A stretch of 64,000 nt of DNA. It comes from Acanthochlamys bracteata (Eukaryota > Streptophyta > Magnoliopsida > Pandanales > Velloziaceae). Below, piece after piece: positions 1-11,261 of this stretch. The notes under the pieces were generated by a model. It worked only from the letters and a program-made list of their open reading frames with translations. It was not told the DNA's origin and made no database searches. How positions within the stretch are numbered: the stretch's first letter is position 1; every line of letters starts with the position of its first letter. Both the position numbers and the translations under genes were made by a program. The stretch is taken from contig CM034141.1 in the NCBI GenBank assembly GCA_019914995.1, positions 186,001-250,000 on the forward strand. Direction: 5' to 3'.

Positions 1-4
1 TATC

Positions 5-12
5 TATAAATA
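5..12 (+). promoter_or_regulatory. TATA box of the ferredoxin gene
   Basis: TATAAATA lies at the very left edge of the window, upstream of a pyrimidine-rich leader that contains a CT repeat near 95-112. Spacing fits a transcription start near 35-45. The rest of the promoter lies outside the window. Confidence 0.6.
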
Positions 13-143
13 ACCAACAACGAGGGAGCCGCACTGATACAGGCTCTTCCAAAAATCGCTTTCATTCATTCTCCGTGAGCTCCGCCGGCGTGCTCTCTCT
101 CTCTCTCTCGCTGTCTCCAGAATTTTCTCTGTTTTCTTCTGCG

Positions 144-1516
144 GTGAGATCTCGATTTCTATCTTCTCTTTTTGATAGATAGATTTGTTTTTATCTTCTT
201 TTTTCTGTCGATTGATTGATTGATTGGTTACTTTTTTTCAGAGTTGATTGATTGATTCGTTTTGATTTGGCTGAGTGTGATATGCCATGCTTTTGATCGT
301 TGTTTTGAGTTTGAACTGTTGATTTTTGGGAGATTTGTAGTTGATTATCACTAGGATCAGCGGTCGTTTATCTTTTAATGCTGGATGCTGTACTTGTGGT
401 TTTGAGGTGGTGTAGTTATGTATCGACTCGTTGAGTTTGTGCTGTTTTCTTCTTATTTTCGGTTTATAGGTAATCGTAGTCGATTTCGGTTGTAGAAGAT
501 GCTAGTTTAGGATTCACTTTCTATGGAGGATATATTTTTCTTGAGAGATCCGTGTCAGTCTATGACATATGCTAGTCTCAGATAACAACAGTATATTCAA
601 TCTACAGTAGATTGAATGTGCAGTGAATATTGCGGTCATGTTTCTAGTATATTCTTGAGTCCTTTACTCTGCATATGGGATGTCCATGTTTGATAATGAG
701 ATAGCGGGGGATCAGAGAAGTTGTGTTCAAAGCTGGAATATCTTTCTAAATTGGATTGAATTGCTTTTATAAGACATCTTCTTTTGATCTGAGTGTATGA
801 AATTCAGAGGCCGCTTTTATTGGATATCTCCTTGTTAGCCACCGTTTGGCGCCTTACAGCTTTTAGATGCTAGAATTGGCGGATGAGTAATGTTACTCAC
901 TGGAGGTTCGAGTGAAAGGCAGAGAGTTTTATGCTTGAGTTTCTCATAATGCTCCATAAATCAAAATTGTCTTATGCAATAGCAAAATATTTTCTTCATT
1001 TTGCTTTTCACTGATAAAGGCTCATACTATAGAAACTAGTCTGTATTACCACTCCCTACCAGCAAACTAAAGTGTTGGAATCAATTACTGCAAGCTGATT
1101 CTAGAAGCAAACCTGTGTATCCAAATTCCTTTATAGTTTTGATATTGGACTATGTTCCCCAGTAGAGCTTAATGTAAATTCCATTTAAATTCCTCTGTCA
1201 ATCCTTTCGAATAATGAGTGTTCCAGTACTTCATCTTTGCATACTTCTGTTCAGTGTTTACTGTTTGGATTGAGGTCTGTACATCGCTCCTTCGTAAGAT
1301 GCTCTATAATGTGATTCTATGTTCTGAAATGAGGTCCTTACCAGATCGGTTCCCTTTACTGGTTATAGGATGCTATTAGCTACATAAGTTTGAACCTTAT
1401 GTTTCCATCTACTGTTTGCCTTTGTAATTGAAGATTTGTTCAATGTGCATGCGTAGTTCCTGTCTTGTCTGATTATGTGAGGTGCATTCTGACAGTCTTT
1501 TGGCTTTGATTATCAG
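144..1516 (+). other. Leader (5' UTR) intron of the ferredoxin gene
   Basis: The leader exon ends at GCG|GTGAGA (144) and the next exon begins after TATCAG (1516), two bases before the ATG. The 1373 nt between are T-rich and contain no open frame of note. Long first introns placed directly before the start codon are common in highly expressed plant genes and can enhance expression; that role is inference here. Confidence 0.75.
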
Positions 1517-1518
1517 GT

Positions 1519-1977
1519 ATGTCAACGGTTACCCTCTCTTCTCCCAGGACATTGACATGCCACCCAAAAATGGAAGGCTCTTTGATGCTTATGAACAAGA
1601 GTCATGCTTCGCTGGGATTCACAAGGAGCATTTCCAAGACTCCTGTCCTTAAGGTGGCAGATGGCTTCAGGACAATGGCAATGGCTTCCTACAAGGTGAA
1701 GCTGATCACGCCAGAAGGAGAGGAACACGAATTCGAAGCCCCTGATGACACCTACATTTTGGACGCAGCCGAGTCTGCTGGAGTAGAGTTGCCTTACTCG
1801 TGCAGGGCTGGAGCTTGCTCGACTTGTGCAGGCAAGATGGAGTCAGGTTCAGTCGATCAGTCCGATGGATCGTTCCTCGACGAGGCGCAGATGTCAAAGG
1901 GTTATGTACTCACCTGTGTTGCATACCCGACCGCAGACTGTGTGATCCACACGCACAAGGAAAGCGAACTCTATTGA
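1519..1977 (+). CDS. FD3: Root-type (non-photosynthetic) [2Fe-2S] ferredoxin, plastid precursor
   Basis: Single coding exon of 152 residues. Residues 1 to about 55 are Ser/Thr/Lys-rich with few acidic residues, as in a plastid transit peptide. The mature domain starts near MASYKVKL. The four cluster ligands are Cys95, Cys100, Cys103 and Cys133 in the plant ferredoxin pattern C-x4-C-x2-C-x29-C. The motif [12 protein letters not shown] and the end HTHKESELY match the Fd3/root class more than leaf Fd1/2. Root ferredoxins receive electrons from NADPH through ferredoxin-NADP reductase and pass them to nitrite reductase, glutamate synthase and sulfite reductase in non-green plastids. The start is the first ATG after the leader-intron acceptor. 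The 3' UTR runs to about 2110-2320. Confidence 0.95.
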   Translation: MSTVTLSSPRTLTCHPKMEGSLMLMNKSHASLGFTRSISKTPVLKVADGFRTMAMASYKVKLITPEGEEHEFEAPDDTYILDAAESAGVELPYSCRAGACSTCAGKMESGSVDQSDGSFLDEAQMSKGYVLTCVAYPTADCVIHTHKESELY

Positions 1978-3166
1978 GACTGCTTCACCGTTTTAGTGAA
2001 TACTTTAGGCTAGTAGTAGCCTTTGTCAAAATGTGAAGTTTGTGCGCCTGTTTACTTATGTTAGTCCGGAGAGTTCAATTAAGAGTCGGCATGTGTAATT
2101 GCCAATAAATAGTAGTTGCGATGTAAAAGGACTTGCGTGTTCACCGAATGGTGGTGCCGATGCTGATGTAGTTTTGGAATTTTATTTGGTCGCGTCATCA
2201 ATCAGGTTTACTTTATCAGTCGAAACAAGTTTTGATGAATTTGTTTTCGCCTATCTTTTAGTGGAATTTCTTGGCTGTTTTGGCTTGACAGGAATGACTA
2301 GCGTCTTAATTTTAATTTAATTTTTTTTTCTGCTGCGGGTGCTATTCTTTTATCCAAAAATTCAGCAGAAACTGCTGTCAAATAGCTGGGACTGGGAGCA
2401 CTATCAACCGGTAACATTCTCCTTGATTAAGCTAGCTGCCTAACTTGTAGATGGAAAACTCGAAAGAAGAGTGGAATTTGGATTCAAAGAAGGTAACGAA
2501 AATGTGTTAGAAAGCACGTAGTCAATTTTGATAAGCAAGCGAAGAAATCATTTCTTTCTTCAGATGCATCCATCTGTATAATATTCATTCAACTTCATAT
2601 AGTTGCTGTATATTTTGAATGTACATGATGTTTACATGTTTTCCTCTGTCGGATAAATTACTGGGCTTGGCTCGCTGATCGATCATCGTCGATGATCAAG
2701 TGGTTAATAAGCTAATTCGAGTAAAAATTCTTGAAGCCCAGAACAGAAGAGGGAACGAGAATTACGTTTTTATATTTGTTGAAATTACGAGGGTATTTGG
2801 TTTTAAATGGAGGAGGAACGATAAAAAAAATGGATTTACACGTGCAGTTTGGACTCGAAGCTGATATGGCGGCGTTTTGTTATATCACTTTCCTCAATCT
2901 TTTTAATTCAATTTTAAAATTCAATAAGAAAACAACACGCGAGAAAGAGAGAAAAGAGAGAGAGGGGGTGGAGACGCGGTGATTTTTTTCTATATAATTA
3001 CGCTTATGCCACTTATTCGTTCTCATTCTTTTGCTCCTTGATTTTGTTCAAAACCAAGTTTATTAGATAATAAGAAGAAGATATTTATTTTAAAAGGCGA
3101 GTAAGCAAAGCGAACGAGCGAACAGAGAGAAAGAGAAGAGAAGAGACGCAGAAGTCGAAGGTAGCC
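1978..3166. other. 3' UTR of FD3, intergenic DNA, then promoter and leader of the GH17 gene
   Basis: AATAAA occurs at about 2104, consistent with polyadenylation of the ferredoxin mRNA. No gene is visible from about 2330 to 2980. A TATATAA-like box near 2992-2998 precedes an AG-rich leader (about 3110-3165) of the next gene. Confidence 0.5.
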
Positions 3167-5656
3167 ATGGCGATAACGATGGCGCTCTTCTCTCACTCCT
3201 TCTCGTTCTCGTTACAATTCATGTCCAACTTCTCTTCAGCTAGCAGGTTCTCATCAATATTCATGTTGTTGCTGCTCCTTCTTCTAACTGGTATGTACGC
3301 ATATTATTTACGAGTACGATGATCTGCCTTTTAGAGGAAAATTTTAGTTAATGAAAAGTTTGCCTTATTTCTCTCTCTCTCCCTCTTAATTTGATGATTG
3401 ATTTTGTTCAGTGTGATTTGTTTCTATATACGGATGTTCAGAAAATTTTAATTAGTTTGTTCATGGAGAAGCTAAGCTGGCTGGTAGTGTTAAATTGATT
3501 GCTTCTCTTCGCGCGATCGTCTTCTCTCCAGATTGATCATTGATCAATTCTTTGTTTCTTTTTTTTGTTTTTTCACTCTTCACCTGAAGAAGAAGAAGAC
3601 GAAGAAGAGAAACTAACTAGAAGTGGCTAGCTAGCGCGTTTGAACGCGTTACTTTACACATTTGTTTGTTTGAAATTTAATAAGAAGAAATAAAAGGTTT
3701 TTGTTATCTAGCTGGCATCATCAGTCATGCATGCTGTTTGTCTTTCATGCCGACTTCACTAACTTTTTCAATTTTCAGTGTTATAATCCGTGCAGTTTCC
3801 AAATTTATTACAACATCTCCTTCAATATTAATTCTTCAACTTCGATCTTTAACCTTTTTCATATAATTCTATAATAACTGTGAAATTTTAGAGTTTGGTG
3901 GGTTTGTTAAACAAACATGACTTTTTACCTTGTTTCTTGGTGAACTAACATTACTACCTTAATCTTCTTCATTATTTTTGGCAATTTATAAATTTTTACT
4001 TTATATTTGTGTATAGGCCAACCAATTTTCTTTCATCAATCATTATATATATATACTTAACACAAACTTCTTGAACTTCAAAAATTTTAAAAGAATTTCT
4101 TTGCAGCTAAAATGTACAGGGTTTTTCCTTTGTGTTTCTTCTATTTTGCAGGCCAGTTCCTACAGCCACTTGCCCTCAATGTTGGAATAAACTATGGACA
4201 GAAGGCAAACAATCTCCCTTCTCCTACAACTGTCGTAACCCTTCTCCAATCCATCAGCATCAGCAGGGTCAAACTTTACGATGCCAACTCGAACATTTTG
4301 ACAGCCTTCTCCAATTCCAATGTCGAATTCATAGTCGGAATTGGCAACGTTCTAGACGTGACGGACTCATCCAATGCCCTCTCATGGATACAGCAGAACG
4401 TGCAGCCATTCCTTCCGCAGACCAAAATCTCGTGCGTTACAGTCGGCAATGAAGTCCTCACTAGCAATGACACAAATCTCATGAACAATCTTCTCCCTGC
4501 CATGCAGTCTGTGCATCAGGCTTTAGTCAGCCTTGGACTCGATCAACAAGTGGCAGTAGCAAGTGCTCACTCTCTAGACATACTGAGCAATTCATTCCCT
4601 CCATCTTCAGGTTCCTTTCGTCAAGATCTCGTACAATACATACAACCTATACTCAACTTCCATTCTCAGACAAATTCACCTTTCCTCATCAATGCTTACC
4701 CTTTCTTCGCCTACAAAGCAAACCCCACTACCGTTTCCCTGGAGTACGTTCTCTTTGAACCGAACCAAGGTGTTGTTGATCCGGCTACAAACTTGAACTA
4801 TGATAACATGTTGTATGCTCAGTTGGACTCAGTTCGATATGCAGTCAAAGCTTTGGGGATCAGCAACGTCGATGTGAAGATATCTGAGACGGGATGGCCA
4901 TCAAGCGGTGACTCTGACGAACCTGGAGCCACACCACAGAATGCAGCCACTTATAATGGGAACCTGATGCAGAGAATAGCAACAGGTCAAGGAACGCCAA
5001 TGAGTCCCTCAACGCCCGTTGATGTGTACGTGTTTGCTTTATTTAATGAAAACATGAAGCCAGGGCCAACATCTGAGAGGAATTACGGGCTATTTTACCC
5101 TGACGCCACTCCGGTGTACAATTTCAAATTGCAGGAAGATACTTCATCAACAACATTTTCATCATCAGACATCTTGGTAAGGTTATTTTTTTGCGCTTAG
5201 AAAAGGTTCTTTCTTTTATCAGTCCTTTTTGTTTGCATTTTTGCTGTAGAGAATCTTGTGGTCCTGTTGTCCATAGGCAATATGAACAATGGTGGTTGGG
5301 ATCACTTGATATTTTACCTTCTTTTTCTATATCATCATCTTCCTGAACAACAAAGAATCAAAATGTCAACATTCTGTGGTACAATTTTCATCTCATCAAA
5401 GCACAAAACTTTGAAAACATTGTCTACAAAGGTTTCCCTAAGTATGCATGCTCCAATAATTGTTTCTTGCAGATGCAAAATGGAATATCTTATCTGCTTC
5501 CAGATAAATTAGCCGACCTATTTCGCGTTTTAGATAAGAGGAAGAAAGAGACAGTATTGGTTTTCCGTGCTTACCCTCTTTTTTTTTTCTTCGCAGGTGA
5601 TGTCTTATTTGAATTTCTTGACATTGGCGGTAGCAGCTATGGCATTTGTTTACTAG
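3167..5656 (+). CDS. Glucan endo-1,3-beta-glucosidase (GH17), GPI-anchored
   Basis: Three exons, 3167..3290, 4152..5176 and 5597..5656, encode 402 residues. Exon 1 carries a long N-terminus ending in a Leu-rich core (signal peptide about residues 28-46). The GH17 barrel begins at LNVGINYG. The acid/base Glu142 lies in TVGNEVL and the nucleophile Glu287 in SETGWPSSG; LFNENMKPGP and NYGLFYP also match the family. There is no X8/CBM43 domain. The 20-codon last exon encodes a hydrophobic tail after a Ser/Thr-rich, Asp-containing stretch, as expected for GPI attachment to the outer plasma membrane. Such enzymes hydrolyse wall or plasmodesmal callose. If intron 2 is retained, translation ends after eight further residues (VRLFFCA and stop), giving a form without the anchor. 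It resembles the Arabidopsis BG11/BG14 group (from memory). Confidence 0.9.
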
Positions 5657-6104
5657 CAGCTATCTGCTTCAGAGGATACAGATCGGACCATCGAACGATT
5701 GACATCTAATTATTTTTTTCAATTATTTGACCATTTCTTCATCTACTAACTTAGCAAAAATAGAGGTGTGTTATAATTTTTCTTTCACTTTCGTTTCTTA
5801 TATAGATACACTTGTATGCTACTATCTTTAAGAATATAGAATAAGCTTTCTCTGGCTGCTCAAGAAAAGGCAAGGTCATTGTAGTTAGGTGGTAGGTCAC
5901 CAGCATATAGCTTTTCTTCGTTCCAGTTATGCCTGCGTTGACAATTGATTCCATCAGCAAGAAGTCCCTCTCAGTGCAGGGTCCCTCTTGCTGTTTGGAG
6001 CTTTTTTCTTTCCTCATTTCAACATGAACTACCACATTAGGGACTGCTCTTGTTGCCATTCGTAATAACATACTATTGACACATTACGCTAGCGATCGTA
6101 GTAG

Positions 6105-6356
6105 GGTGCGTTTGGCTTTCCATTCTTTAATAGAATTTTTTATTTTTAATTTTATATTTTTTAATATATATTTTATAAATATAAAAATTTTATTTAAAAA
6201 TTTAGAAAGTGTTAAAAAATTTTACATAATAAAATTTTATTTTTTTTGACATATTTTTTTTTTTTTTAAAATAAAAATTAAAATTTATTTTTTAAAAAAT
6301 AAAAATATTTTTTATTTTAGAAAAATTTTATTTCATAAGCGATAAAAATTGCATCC
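6105..6356. mobile_element. AT-rich MITE-like element (subfamily A)
   Basis: The left end GGTGCGTTTGG and right end GCATCC form a short imperfect inverted repeat, flanked by TAG and TAA. The interior is over 85% A+T and has the same order of blocks (a TTTTTAATATATATTTT-like stretch, then an ATTTTATTT stretch near the right end) as the copies at 40.4, 46.2, 48.25 and 50.8 kb. No coding capacity. The features suggest a non-autonomous Tourist/PIF-Harbinger-type element. Confidence 0.5.
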
Positions 6357-6825
6357 TAATTAAACTTGCAAATGCCGGTGAAGAGAACATCTGTTATGGT
6401 CTATATCAATTTGCCAAAATATAACGAAGCGGTGTTCTTTCGAATCAAGATGTGAAAAAAATAATAACCACAATGAGAGCTTAAGCATAAGCACAATAAT
6501 CTCACTACTGAAGAAGATACAGGTGCAGTTTGTTACCTGGTCATCAATGTAATTTCTACCAGAAAGTTCAGGAATATGCATCACACCCTGAATCGAGGAT
6601 AAAAAAGAAAAGACGCCCGTTTCTGTCTCTGCAGTGGCAATAAAAGATTAACCCGCAGCAGCAACAAGATGAACACGAAAAATGAATCTTTATGAAAAGA
6701 AATCCATAAAAACTACTATTTAAAATACACTGATGAAATTAAGTATGTTTTCTTTATTTACCACGTCCCGGCTGAAACATTTGCTTTACAACAGAAGAAA
6801 AATTGTCCAACTCAGGCTGCGTGTT

Positions 6826-7025
6826 TGGCTGTTTTCAAAAAAATACTTTTCATGTTACATTTTTAATAAATTCTATATAATATTTTTATAAAATTTATTT
6901 TAAATTTTAAAAAAATATAAAAAAATTTTATATTTATAAATTTATATTATTATTTTTTTAATAAAAATATTAATTTTTAAATAAAATTTTGTTTATTTCA
7001 GAAAAATTTTATTTTATAAACTCAG
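6826..7025. mobile_element. AT-rich MITE-like element (subfamily A, right end unclear)
   Basis: It begins GGCTGCGTGTTTGGC and continues with an interior like the copy at 6105-6356. It ends around the ATTTTATTTTATAAA stretch, where the right inverted repeat is no longer recognisable. Boundaries are approximate. Confidence 0.35.
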
Positions 7026-7426
7026 TACTCTGTCCAAAGAAATCATTATCTATCTGCGGGAGAATCCTACTTGGCTTGTTGTTTTTATTATTCAACTTTG
7101 ATGTCATCGGTACCTGAAATTGCTCATTTGCTTTGTCAAAGCAGCCAGAGTCATTATCTCAAAAGCAAAACAGCCAGACCCCTTTCAAAAAATTTCTCAA
7201 CTAATAAGGCAAGCCACGCCATCTTAGCTATTGAGTGATTATTTACACAGATGCAGAAGAAACCTAGTTGATCTTTTCTTAATCAATTTCACCATCAAAT
7301 CACACAGGAAGTCCTTTACCCTTTGAAGTCATTGTAATAACATTTGAAGCTTCAGAATGAACAATTTGCGCTAGCAATTATCTACCTTGGTATTGGAAGC
7401 ATGCGTTACATGTTAAATCTTGTTCC

Positions 7427-8914
7427 TCAACTACAAGCTGAAGAAGCTTTCTTGCCAATTCTCAAATCGTCCATCAACTGGTTATAAGTTGCGATATTTG
7501 GTATAAACCCTGCATCAAGCATCTCATCAACAACACTTTCGCCCTCTGTCCTCCTACCTTCCTTTGTAAAACCCTTCACCAATGTACCAAAACTTATCTC
7601 ATCAGGCTCCAATCCCTTCTTGGAACCCAAAACTCTCAACCTGTTGGCATCCACTGTCCTTCCGATACTGCATAGAGCTTCCAATAGACAGTTGAAAGTA
7701 ATGACATCGGGAATCATTTCCTTACCAATCATCCTCTCCATCATCATAGAAGCTTCGGTCACTTTCCCTGAAACCCTCAACCCTTCTACCAAAGTTGTAC
7801 ATGCCACTACACTAACAGAATTACCGTTCTCCCACAAAGTATCCACAATCTCTATAGCCCTATCAGCTAGTCCTCCATGACATATTGCCTCAGCTAAACA
7901 CAGACAATCAAACTCCTTCAGTATTACTCCCTTTCTTACGAAACAGATCAGCAAATCCACAGCCTCTCCGGCTCTGCCATCCCTACAGAGCCCATTCACA
8001 AGAATCTCACAAGTTGCAACTGATAATCCATAACCAAGATCAATCATTTCACGAGCAACACCGATTCCCTCCTCAAACCTCTTCTTCTTAAAGAATCCTT
8101 TGATCAGTATATTAAAAGTAACCACATTTGGCTGGCACCCAGCTTTCCTCATCCTTTTAAACCAATCCAACGCCAACTCAAAACTCTCATTTCTGCAGCA
8201 GCTGCTAATTACTATATTAAACGAGTAAGCATCTGGCTTCACACGGTCTCTGTTAGTCATTTCATCGAACACTCGCAACGCATCAGAATGCTTCAGAACC
8301 TTCGCATAACCAGACATGATCAAATTATACAATTCAGCACCAATCTTCGAATCCGAATAACTCTTCGCATCTTTCAACAGAAACTCTGCATCATCAAATC
8401 GATTCGATGAACAAAGCAAGGCAATCACATCTCTGATCATCGGAATCAAGTTAGAACACGCAAAGATCGAATCTTTACAACAAGGACACGGATCAGTAAC
8501 AGCAGCACGCCGTATAACTCTCCGGAGCTCGTCAGTTTGTCCACTGGCAGCGAGACGGAAAGCGAAGTAGCGGTAAGTATCGTGATCGTGACGGAAACCA
8601 TCGAGAGTCGAAGCCCAACGAAGGAGTCGAAGGTCGTGATGGCATAGTCTAGGGTGATGACGTAATCGTTGGATAAGCCGGAGCAGTTTGCCGGCAGTGA
8701 TGTCTGTAGAAGACACGCGGCGGACGAGGGAAAGAAGTGGAGCAGGAGAGAATGGAGAGGTAGTGGGTAACGGGTTATCGGGCTCGGGTTGGAATGAGGA
8801 GTCCGATATTAGAGAACGGTAAGCTTCGGCACTGAGAGTTGGAAAAGGAGACGGTGTTGTTGTTTGCGCGCGGAGAGATTTAGCGACGAGCTTCGCTATC
8901 CTTCTCGACGCCAT
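7427..8914 (-). CDS. P-class pentatricopeptide repeat (PPR) protein, organelle-targeted
   Basis: Intronless gene of 495 residues, typical of plant PPR genes. The N-terminus (about residues 1-60) is rich in Arg, Ser, Ala and Pro with few acidic residues, consistent with a mitochondrial or plastid presequence. From about residue 195 to 485 roughly eight tandem 35-residue repeats are visible, each with patterns like PDAYSFNIVISSC, PNVVTFNILIKGF, PDVITFNCLLEAL and PNIATYNQLMDDL. No E, DYW or SMR domain follows, so it belongs to the P class. Such proteins bind specific organellar RNAs and affect their stability, splicing or translation; the target cannot be read from the sequence. The start is the first Met of the open frame. 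The position resembles Arabidopsis At2g36240 (memory only). Confidence 0.88.
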   Translation of the reverse strand: MASRRIAKLVAKSLRAQTTTPSPFPTLSAEAYRSLISDSSFQPEPDNPLPTTSPFSPAPLLSLVRRVSSTDITAGKLLRLIQRLRHHPRLCHHDLRLLRWASTLDGFRHDHDTYRYFAFRLAASGQTDELRRVIRRAAVTDPCPCCKDSIFACSNLIPMIRDVIALLCSSNRFDDAEFLLKDAKSYSDSKIGAELYNLIMSGYAKVLKHSDALRVFDEMTNRDRVKPDAYSFNIVISSCCRNESFELALDWFKRMRKAGCQPNVVTFNILIKGFFKKKRFEEGIGVAREMIDLGYGLSVATCEILVNGLCRDGRAGEAVDLLICFVRKGVILKEFDCLCLAEAICHGGLADRAIEIVDTLWENGNSVSVVACTTLVEGLRVSGKVTEASMMMERMIGKEMIPDVITFNCLLEALCSIGRTVDANRLRVLGSKKGLEPDEISFGTLVKGFTKEGRRTEGESVVDEMLDAGFIPNIATYNQLMDDLRIGKKASSACS

Positions 8915-9640
8915 TAATTGGAGTTCCCTGAGAGAGGAAACAGCAGTTAAATTTACTACAACGTGAGAGGTTTTGCTGGAAAAGTTTCTACGTTGTAGGA
9001 CAATTAGGGGCTTATTTGTAAAATAGTAGCTTTCAGTGTTGCCAAATCATCGACCCGAAAATGTCTCCAGGTCACTCTATCAAACTGGGTCGAGAACATC
9101 TGAAGAAGAACCGCAGCGGGGAACAGCAGCGGCAACATCGATCATCGCCGCCGGCGTTTGCTGCGAGAACCACGAGGGAACGTTGCTCGCTATGGAACTT
9201 CGAACAGCGACAACAAGAACGACCAGAGTAGCAGCAGTAGGGGCAGTTAGACGGAGGAGACGAAGGAGAACAAATCAACGACAGCGTCCGGAAGAAGAAC
9301 CATTGATGTGATCCGAAGAAGAAGAAGATTTTCAATCTAATGCTCTAGCAGACTGGCGGCAAATTTGCGATTCGCAATCAACAACTTTTTGTTGTCAAAC
9401 AAAATTTTCTAGTAACTTAGTGAATTACGCATTAAAAATTATATGCATGATTTTTATTGAATTTTCTCCAAAGAAACAGCGTAGCGTGGATCAGTTTCCC
9501 GAAATTTCCCGTCAACCCCTGCAAAGATTGCATCAACCATAAGTCTCGACTAATATTAACAAGTACAGCGAATGATGGGAATTCGTTTGCAAAGCATAAT
9601 TAATGATTTTTTAGATCAAGAAATATGCTACACACACTTC
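8915..9640. other. PPR promoter and intergenic region
   Basis: A (GAA)n/(AGG)n-rich, partly GC-rich stretch lies at 9080-9330. It gives overlapping open frames on both strands that show no family similarity and are probably chance. From 9340 to 9640 nothing is recognisable. Confidence 0.35.
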
Positions 9641-10640
9641 TTTGAAGAAATTTCAGGGTACTATCTGAAATTTTCAAGGTGATGTTATATATCTTCATAG
9701 TAGTTCCACACCTGTAGGCAAAAGTGCATTCAGGCATTAGTTTTAGGACAGGGGAAAGAGTAGTTCTGTTGAATGGTATAACACAAAATTGGAGGACAGT
9801 ATGTCTTACTCGACAAAGTTGTCAACATTAAGAGCTCCCCTGCCACCATTTCCATCATTGTGTTTCAACATTAGAACTTGCGTATTTCAACACTAGAACT
9901 TGTATAACAGTAGGCGGAACTGCATATCCAATGCTTAAGAGTGCATCACCAAGCTCATTGGAGTCAATTTTCCCACTTCTATCTTGATCAAATCTTTCAA
10001 GCATCATCTGTACTGTACAAATCATTCACTGGAACAAAGAAAATACTGACTGCATCAAATCAACTAGTCCAACAATCAAGTTTCAGGAATTACCAATCAA
10101 CATCACACGTTTTACTTGTTTTGCTCTGCTACCACTGTGCCATTTACAATTTTGATTGTAACGTACCGGTATACTGGAGAACCACCTTAAAGCACTAGAT
10201 TGCTTTTCGGAGATGGTTTATAATAGCATGCTTTGGCAGAAAGACTTTACATGCAATGAAGAATGTAGAAAAGATTTACTTGTCAGATTAGCATGGATGT
10301 ATCGAGTAATTATTGTACATCATATTAGTTCCAGAAATGAAATTAAGCTATGAAAGATCAATTTGTCATGTTATAATGACAGAATAAATAAACACTGACC
10401 CCTAAAGCCACCAACTTGCGCAGGCTCAATTGAAGGTGTCCAACATAGAAGCACACAATAGAGAATCACTACATCTACATAGCTTAACTAACGAATCATG
10501 TCGCCTATTCCATCTCAACATCCAAATTCGTTCACATGTGCCCAAACTCCATCAATCTTTATATGAAGCAAGTTGATTAAGAGAGGTCATTCCACTTAAC
10601 CGCCCATTCCCCCAAACATTTCCAGAGAGCTGCAAATTGA
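9640..10640 (-). pseudogene. Decayed penta-EF-hand calcium-binding protein gene (CML48-50-like)
   Basis: On the minus strand three pieces keep their order and splice sites. 10638..10601 reads FAALWKCLGEWA and ends at a GT donor. 10007..9810 starts after a CAG acceptor and reads LERFDQDRSGKIDSNELGDALLS, a full EF-hand loop with Asp, Asp, Ser, Lys, Asp and Glu at loop positions; it ends DNFVE at GA|GTAAGA. A piece from about 9700 starts after TACAG with CG, as in the family's last exon, but is then unrecognisable. A 22-nt direct duplication (9859..9880 and 9881..9902) breaks the frame within the middle exon. The N-terminal Pro/Gln/Tyr-rich exon was not found. Intact members bind calcium through five EF hands. 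From memory CML48 lies between DPB3-1 and BG14 in Arabidopsis, the same slot as here. Confidence 0.65.
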
Positions 10641-10857
10641 GGCCCTGCAAGGTCATCCAGTGAAACCTAATCAGTGACTGCTGAATGCGCATGCCTTCCA
10701 GAAATAATGATTCAACTAACAATGTGCACTTCCATTTCTCTTGAGAAACAAGGAGTAGAAGGATATAGCTTCAGTAGAATTGGGAGCTTTCTGTTCATGC
10801 AAGCAACACCAGCTATCAAACTTCATGAATGACACAATGTTGCACTTAGGTTCACTA

Positions 10858-11261
10858 CTTTTAACTGTTGGAAGTGGCCCATGTGTGATATGTAGTTTAA
10901 TATATAATAGTAATATCCTATTGGTTAAGGAGTTATTAAACTACCCATTATGAGAAAAATTACAATAATTACCCATTATGGCAACTACCCATTATAATGG
11001 TTGTGTTCTCCCAATATATCTCATCACTCCAAGAACCTGCTTTCTTCCGACGCAAGCCTTTTCAATCCACCGAGTCCCGGAACAAACAACGCCACGTCCA
11101 TTATCATCTCATGCCATAAAACTCTTATTCCCGGCTGAAGCAATGCAATATTATTAACCTTAATTAGGGGAGCATTAAGTAAGTCCAAATACATAGAGTA
11201 ATTCTTATAAAGAGATATTTACCTTCCTACAAATTCAGAATAATAGATCTGAAACTGCTAT
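10858..11261. repeat. Short repeated motif (A)YTACCCATTAT, three copies; unassigned intergenic DNA
   Basis: Three near-identical 12-mers lie at about 10940-10951, 10968-10979 and 10984-10995. The surrounding 400 bases contain no gene. The block beginning at 10866 with TGTTGGAAGTGG vaguely resembles a long-terminal-repeat start, but no matching end is clear. Confidence 0.35.

Larger units (their letters stand above)
5657..7426. other. Intergenic region with two AT-rich repeat blocks
   Basis: This stretch holds the GH17 3' UTR, two AT-rich elements listed separately (6105-6356 and about 6826-7025) and the 3' flank of the PPR gene. On the minus strand a 51-nt segment at 6537..6587 is bounded by AG and GT and is open in one frame; see findings. 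No complete gene is visible. Confidence 0.4.

Noticed and set aside
9036-9335. Overlapping open frames on both strands (91 and 87 residues)
   Set aside because: Low-complexity Arg/Glu or Cys/Ser translations of a GAA/GGA-rich stretch; no splice sites or similarity.
10938-10996. CRISPR-like short repeats
   Set aside because: Three 12-base repeats with unequal spacing in a plant genome; no array structure.
10866-11153. Possible solo long terminal repeat (starts TGTTGG, flanked by TTAAC at both sides)
   Set aside because: The right end does not have the expected CA, the five-base match could be chance, and no internal element or second copy is visible in the window.
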